From CAYUQT01 sp964596165 (lineage in GTDB: Bacteria; Planctomycetota; Phycisphaerae; UBA1845; JAFGLZ01), in the NCBI GenBank assembly GCA_964596165.1, contig CAZQTW010000024.1, positions 1-64,000 of the forward strand: a stretch of 64,000 nucleotides of DNA. Reading direction: 5' to 3'. A program made the translations under genes and the position numbers. The notes under the pieces are model-generated. The model did not search any database and was not told the origin of the DNA. It saw nothing but the letters and a program-made list of their open reading frames with translations. This document shows positions 61,372-64,000 of the stretch, piece after piece (positions within the stretch are counted from its first letter, which is position 1; every line of letters begins with the position of its first letter).

Positions 61372-62391
61372 ATGCGAAGAATCGCCGTCATCAATCAGAA
61401 AGGGGGGGTCGGCAAGACGACGACGACCGTCAACGTGGCGGCGGCGCTCGCTCGCTGGGGCTACAGAGTCCTCTTGATCGACATGGACCCTCAAGGGCAC
61501 CTCACGCTGCACCTCGGAATGGATCTGACCACCTCGTCGCCCACCACGTACGATGTGCTGACGCGCGCGACGCCCATTTCCCAAGCCCGCCGACTCGTCA
61601 GAGACAACCTGTGGTGCGTCGGGTCGCATATCGAACTGGCGGCCGCCGAACCCGAGTTGATGGGGGTCGTCGGCCGCGAGATGATTCTCCGCGACGCCCT
61701 GGATGCCGAACACGACTCGTACGATTACGTCTTGATCGACTGTCCGCCGAGTCTGGGGCTTCTGACCTTGAATGCACTGGCGGCCGCCTGGGAACTGTTC
61801 GTTCCGGTGCAACCGCACTTCTTGGCTTTGCAGGGGCTCGGCAATCTGCTCAAGACGGTCAGCCTTGTCAATCAGCGGATCAACCCGTCCCTCAAAGTGA
61901 ACGGTGTCATCGTATGCATGTATGAGGCAGGGACGCGTCTGGCGACGGAAGTGGTGAACGATCTGCAAGCGTTCTTGGAGCAGGCGGGCAAGGCCAGCAG
62001 CCCATGGGCCGGCGCAAGGGTGTTCAAGACGCGGATCCGACGGAACATCCGACTCGCCGAATGTCCCAGTCACGGTTTGACGATTTTCGACTACGCGGCC
62101 AAGAGCAACGGTGCCGTCGATTACGAAATGCTCGCCGCGGAAGTCGCGGGCAGACCCGTGCCCTACGGCGATCGTTCGGAAGTGGAAGACACCGGCACCG
62201 CCATGACGTCGAACGGCTCGTCGGTTCCAGCGCCCGTCGTGCCAACGGAGTCGGCCATGTCCGCCGAATGTGCGGGCGCTGCACCGTCGTCCTTGGAATC
62301 CCTTCCTCCCGAGGTCGACAGTGCGTCCGAGGAACACGCGGCTTGCAGTTGGGCCCCGGGCCCCGGCGGTGACGAAAGGGCCACCTTGTGA
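61372..62391 (+). CDS. ParA/Soj-type ATPase, 339 aa
   Basis: A deviant Walker A (KGGVGKTT at 10-17), the LLIDMDPQGH and YDYVLIDCPPSLG motifs and the FLALQGLGNLL segment place it with ParA/Soj of chromosome or plasmid partition. After about residue 265 comes an 80-residue, Ser/Pro/Ala/Glu-rich tail that ParA proteins usually lack. No parB or parS site is adjacent, so it may position some other cargo. The ATG at 61372 is the start of the first strand. A TATAAT box lies at 61305-61310. Confidence 0.85.
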   Translation: MRRIAVINQKGGVGKTTTTVNVAAALARWGYRVLLIDMDPQGHLTLHLGMDLTTSSPTTYDVLTRATPISQARRLVRDNLWCVGSHIELAAAEPELMGVVGREMILRDALDAEHDSYDYVLIDCPPSLGLLTLNALAAAWELFVPVQPHFLALQGLGNLLKTVSLVNQRINPSLKVNGVIVCMYEAGTRLATEVVNDLQAFLEQAGKASSPWAGARVFKTRIRRNIRLAECPSHGLTIFDYAAKSNGAVDYEMLAAEVAGRPVPYGDRSEVEDTGTAMTSNGSSVPAPVVPTESAMSAECAGAAPSSLESLPPEVDSASEEHAACSWAPGPGGDERATL

Positions 62392-62771
62392 CGCGCAGCC
62401 GATGGTTTCTAGGTCTGTGGTCCTCCTACTGGGTCCTTCTGTTTGCGTCGACTCATACTCCCATGCCCGGTTGGCCTTCGTGGGCGCCCGAGCCGAGCGA
62501 CAAAACGCTCCACGTCGCTGCGTTCTTCATCCTCGCATTCGTCGGATGGCTGGCGTTGAGTGCCCGGTTCGGTCCGGGCTACTGGCAGGCATCCGGATGG
62601 TTTGTCGTGGCGGCTATTTACGGGGCGTGCGACGAGGTGACCCAGCCCCTATTTGGTCGCAACTGCTCCATTCTGGATTGGTTCGCCGATATCCTCGGTG
62701 TGGTCATGGCCATCACGGTGATTGAGATAGGAAGAGGCTTACACCATCGCATGACGCCGCAGCCGGCGTGA
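62388..62771 (+). CDS. VanZ-like membrane protein, 127 aa
   Basis: Four hydrophobic helices with the VanZ pattern DKTLHVAAFFILAF, ACDEVTQPLF and DWFADILGVVMA. VanZ-family proteins give low-level teicoplanin resistance in enterococci; most bacterial homologues have unknown roles at the membrane. The GTG start overlaps the stop of the parA-like gene (GTGA), implying translational coupling. Confidence 0.75.
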   Translation: MTRSRWFLGLWSSYWVLLFASTHTPMPGWPSWAPEPSDKTLHVAAFFILAFVGWLALSARFGPGYWQASGWFVVAAIYGACDEVTQPLFGRNCSILDWFADILGVVMAITVIEIGRGLHHRMTPQPA

Positions 62772-62900
62772 GGGGACACCGACCCTGTCTTCGACCCCTC
62801 CGAGACTTCGGCCGATGCCCCGGTGTTGTTCGCTTTGCCGCTCCTGCCCAATTCCTTCGGCTTGTTGACCCCTCTAGTACCGGCCGCTATCCTCGCAGGC

Positions 62901-64000
62901 ATGGCAAAGACACGGGGTGCAGCTATGGGTCGGACCGAGCCCGGGGAGTCCTCCACCGGATCAAAACCGGCCGACCATCCCCCATCGATTCGCCATCGAG
63001 GGTTGCTTGGTGTGAAGGACACGATCGAATCGATCGTCGTGGCTTTCATCCTGGCGTTTGCCTTTCGCGCGTTTGTCGCCGAGGCCTTTGTAATCCCGAC
63101 GGGATCGATGGCTCCCAACCTTTATGGCATGCACCGCATGCAGACATGCATGGTCTGCGGTACCGAGTATGCCTACGGGTTCTCCCCCACCCACGACGGC
63201 CAACTGGTCCCGCCCAGTAAATTGATTTGCCCAAATTGCGGCAATCGTGGCGATAAGCAAAGGGTCGACAATCCGGACAACGGCGACCGCATCTTCGTAT
63301 TGAAGTGGTTGTTTGACGTCGGTCGCATGTTTCCCGATGTGGCGGTCCACGGCGATCGACATTGGTGGCATGTCTTCAAGCCTTGTCGTTGGGACGTGGT
63401 GGTCTTCAAGGATCCCAACGACGGCACCACCAACTTCATCAAGCGGCTGATCGGGCTTCCGGGCGAGGTACTGGAAATCATCGACGGGGATATCTACACC
63501 GCCGACGTTTCCCAGCTCACGACGACCGCCGACGGTCGATCCCTGCTTGAGAAGCTGGAGCATCAACGAGCCGGTCGGGATCAGCTCACGGCGGCCGAAC
63601 GGCTTGCGCTCGATCGCACGCTGAGGATTCAGCGGAAGGTGGAACGTGCCCAGCGCGTTCTGTGGCTTCCCGTCTATCACCACGACTTTCTGCCGGTCAA
63701 GAAGCCGAGCCTCGCCGGCTGGGCGGCGGAGAAGGGCTCCGGGTGGGACACGAGCGATCGCAAGCTCCGATTCAATCCCACCGGCGGCGACAAGACCTCG
63801 GAGATCACGTTCGTGAGGGGCCAGGAAGAGTCGGCCTGGTCGGCAGAAGGAAGTGAACTGCCCGGTGAACGTCCCGTAACCGATGTCTACGCCTACAACG
63901 GCAGCCGCGAGGCCTATCCTCTCAGCAGCGGCGGACCCGGCGACGGCGCGGACGTCAGTGATCTTCGCCTGAGCGGCGTGTTGATCCCCGGCGGCGGGCA
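62901..64000 (+). CDS. lepB: Signal peptidase I with zinc-ribbon insertion (cut by the window end)
   Basis: A membrane helix (SIVVAFILAFAFRAFVAEAF, about 44-63) leads to the catalytic serine in PTGSMAPNL (Ser69) and the general-base lysine in FIKRLIGLPGE (Lys181), the Ser-Lys pair of type I signal peptidases. Between them lie CMVC (83-86) and CPNC (110-113), a zinc-ribbon-like insertion, so Ser and Lys are about 112 residues apart, twice the usual distance. The reading frame runs off the right edge. I chose the ATG at 62901; 62925 is also possible. Confidence 0.88.
   Translation, partial: MAKTRGAAMGRTEPGESSTGSKPADHPPSIRHRGLLGVKDTIESIVVAFILAFAFRAFVAEAFVIPTGSMAPNLYGMHRMQTCMVCGTEYAYGFSPTHDGQLVPPSKLICPNCGNRGDKQRVDNPDNGDRIFVLKWLFDVGRMFPDVAVHGDRHWWHVFKPCRWDVVVFKDPNDGTTNFIKRLIGLPGEVLEIIDGDIYTADVSQLTTTADGRSLLEKLEHQRAGRDQLTAAERLALDRTLRIQRKVERAQRVLWLPVYHHDFLPVKKPSLAGWAAEKGSGWDTSDRKLRFNPTGGDKTSEITFVRGQEESAWSAEGSELPGERPVTDVYAYNGSREAYPLSSGGPGDGADVSDLRLSGVLIPGGG

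Noticed and set aside
1..64000. CRISPR array
   Set aside because: I saw no regularly spaced direct repeats; the Cas4-like nuclease has no cas1, cas2 or repeats around it.

Overview
The window looks like chromosomal DNA of a GC-rich member of the Planctomycetota, perhaps near the Phycisphaerae. The pointers are a prepilin-type protein with an H-X9-DG-like tail, a Tat-exported Gfo/Idh/MocA oxidoreductase, a sialidase-like exported protein, a PhoPQ-activated (PqaA-type) protein, a DUF1573 protein, FHA-domain signalling proteins, YfhO-family membrane proteins and an SSS symporter trailed by tiny membrane proteins. The assignment is inferred from gene content; no rRNA is present.

Region 1 (1-8675) is the right end of an integrative element. 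It holds an excisionase-like HTH protein, a tyrosine recombinase, an XRE/S24-like repressor facing a divergent promoter with four evenly phased CGATA sites, two small unknown proteins, a Cas4/RecB-like PD-(D/E)XK nuclease preceded by two crossing inverted repeats (pseudoknot topology), a RadA-like ATPase without the zinc finger, an HTH protein, and an integrase whose 3' end abuts the 3' end of tRNA-Ser(CGA). Its left end lies outside the window.

Region 2 (8989-28470) is ordinary chromosome: an oxidoreductase cluster, a J-domain membrane protein, an SSS transporter operon, a DUF1573 lipoprotein-like protein, an FHA-GAF histidine kinase, PqaA-like protein, flavin reductase plus sialidase, a BadF/NAGK-type sugar kinase, FHA protein, YchF GTPase and a prepilin. 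It ends in about 1 kb of decayed DNA with a small palindromic element, a secreted-protein remnant and a REP-associated transposase remnant.

Region 3 (28471-36860) has two YfhO-like multi-membrane proteins flanking two consecutive ATP-grasp ligases, the second fused to a GNAT acetyltransferase. The second YfhO gene has a long leader with resemblance to a c-di-GMP-I riboswitch.

Region 4 (36835-55834) holds a DUF4091/CBM9-like exported protein, a pseudopilin, an HNH endonuclease, a HEAT-repeat protein, a GT39-type glycosyltransferase, cysteine synthase, a PfkB kinase, a WecA/MraY-type transferase, an O-methyltransferase, adenosylhomocysteinase, an LptF/LptG pair, QueG and RhaT.

Region 5 (55999-64000) holds an ECF sigma factor with a putative anti-sigma factor, an L,D-transpeptidase, a GAF/sigma-54 activator, a HAD-like protein, a 23-residue lysine-rich microprotein with a strong promoter and Shine-Dalgarno site, a ParA ATPase, a VanZ-like protein and a truncated signal peptidase I with a zinc-ribbon insertion.
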